From an uncultured Bacteroidales bacterium (lineage in GTDB: Bacteria > Bacteroidota > Bacteroidia > Bacteroidales > Tenuifilaceae): a stretch of DNA of 5,298 nucleotides. Every line of letters begins with the position of its first letter. The first letter of the stretch is position 1. The translations under genes were made by a program, and so were the position numbers. The stretch spans positions 1 to 5,298 of the forward strand of contig CALGIR010000161.1 of NCBI GenBank assembly GCA_937915475.1, written 5' to 3'. The notes beneath the pieces are model-generated. The model was given only the letters and a program-made list of their open reading frames with translations. It searched no databases and was not told the DNA's origin. Below are positions 5,297 to 5,298 of the stretch, in pieces.

Positions 5297-5298
5297 TC

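Noticed and set aside
1..5298. tRNA, rRNA, riboswitch or CRISPR array
   Set aside because: No cloverleaf, rRNA-like stretch, riboswitch core or regularly spaced repeats were seen on either strand by eye.

Overview
The window is AT-rich DNA that looks like Bacteroidota (Bacteroidales or Marinilabiliales-like). The signs are a secreted head-GIN-domain (DUF2807) protein, promoter elements of the TAnnTTTG type, and starts preceded by A/T-rich sequence without Shine-Dalgarno motifs. It falls into a decaying defence island (about 1-2018), an IS3-family remnant (2196-3027), and a conserved chromosomal block on the minus strand (3077-5146).

Defence island: an intact Dam-like alpha-class adenine methyltransferase (174-1034, +) overlaps the start of a type II restriction endonuclease gene (1015-1290, +). 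That gene carries an in-frame stop at codon 73 and is then cut off by a 32-base IS end (1291-1322). Directly after the IS end comes the C-terminal piece of a second, beta-class methyltransferase (1316-1516, +) with key residues mutated. An alpha-class methylase, an endonuclease and a beta-class methylase together are the gene set of MboI/DpnII-type GATC systems. I read this as such a system after an IS-associated deletion that removed the 3' part of R and the 5' part of the second methylase, leaving one probably active solitary methylase. A convergent, uncharacterised 161-residue gene follows (1533-2018, -).

IS remnant: this is an internally deleted IS3-family element read on the minus strand. 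It holds the first part of OrfA with an in-frame stop, fused to an OrfB with two single-base frameshifts and no third catalytic residue. Its terminal sequence matches the isolated IS end at 1291 at 29 of 32 positions, in the same orientation.

Chromosomal block: a CyuA/YhaM-type L-cysteine desulfidase (3077-4369, -) lies downstream of a secreted GIN-domain protein (4466-5146, -). They share a strand with a 96-base gap, but nothing ties their functions together. By eye this block holds no GATC at all, and the whole window holds only five. This depletion fits a history of GATC-directed restriction but needs a genome-wide test.
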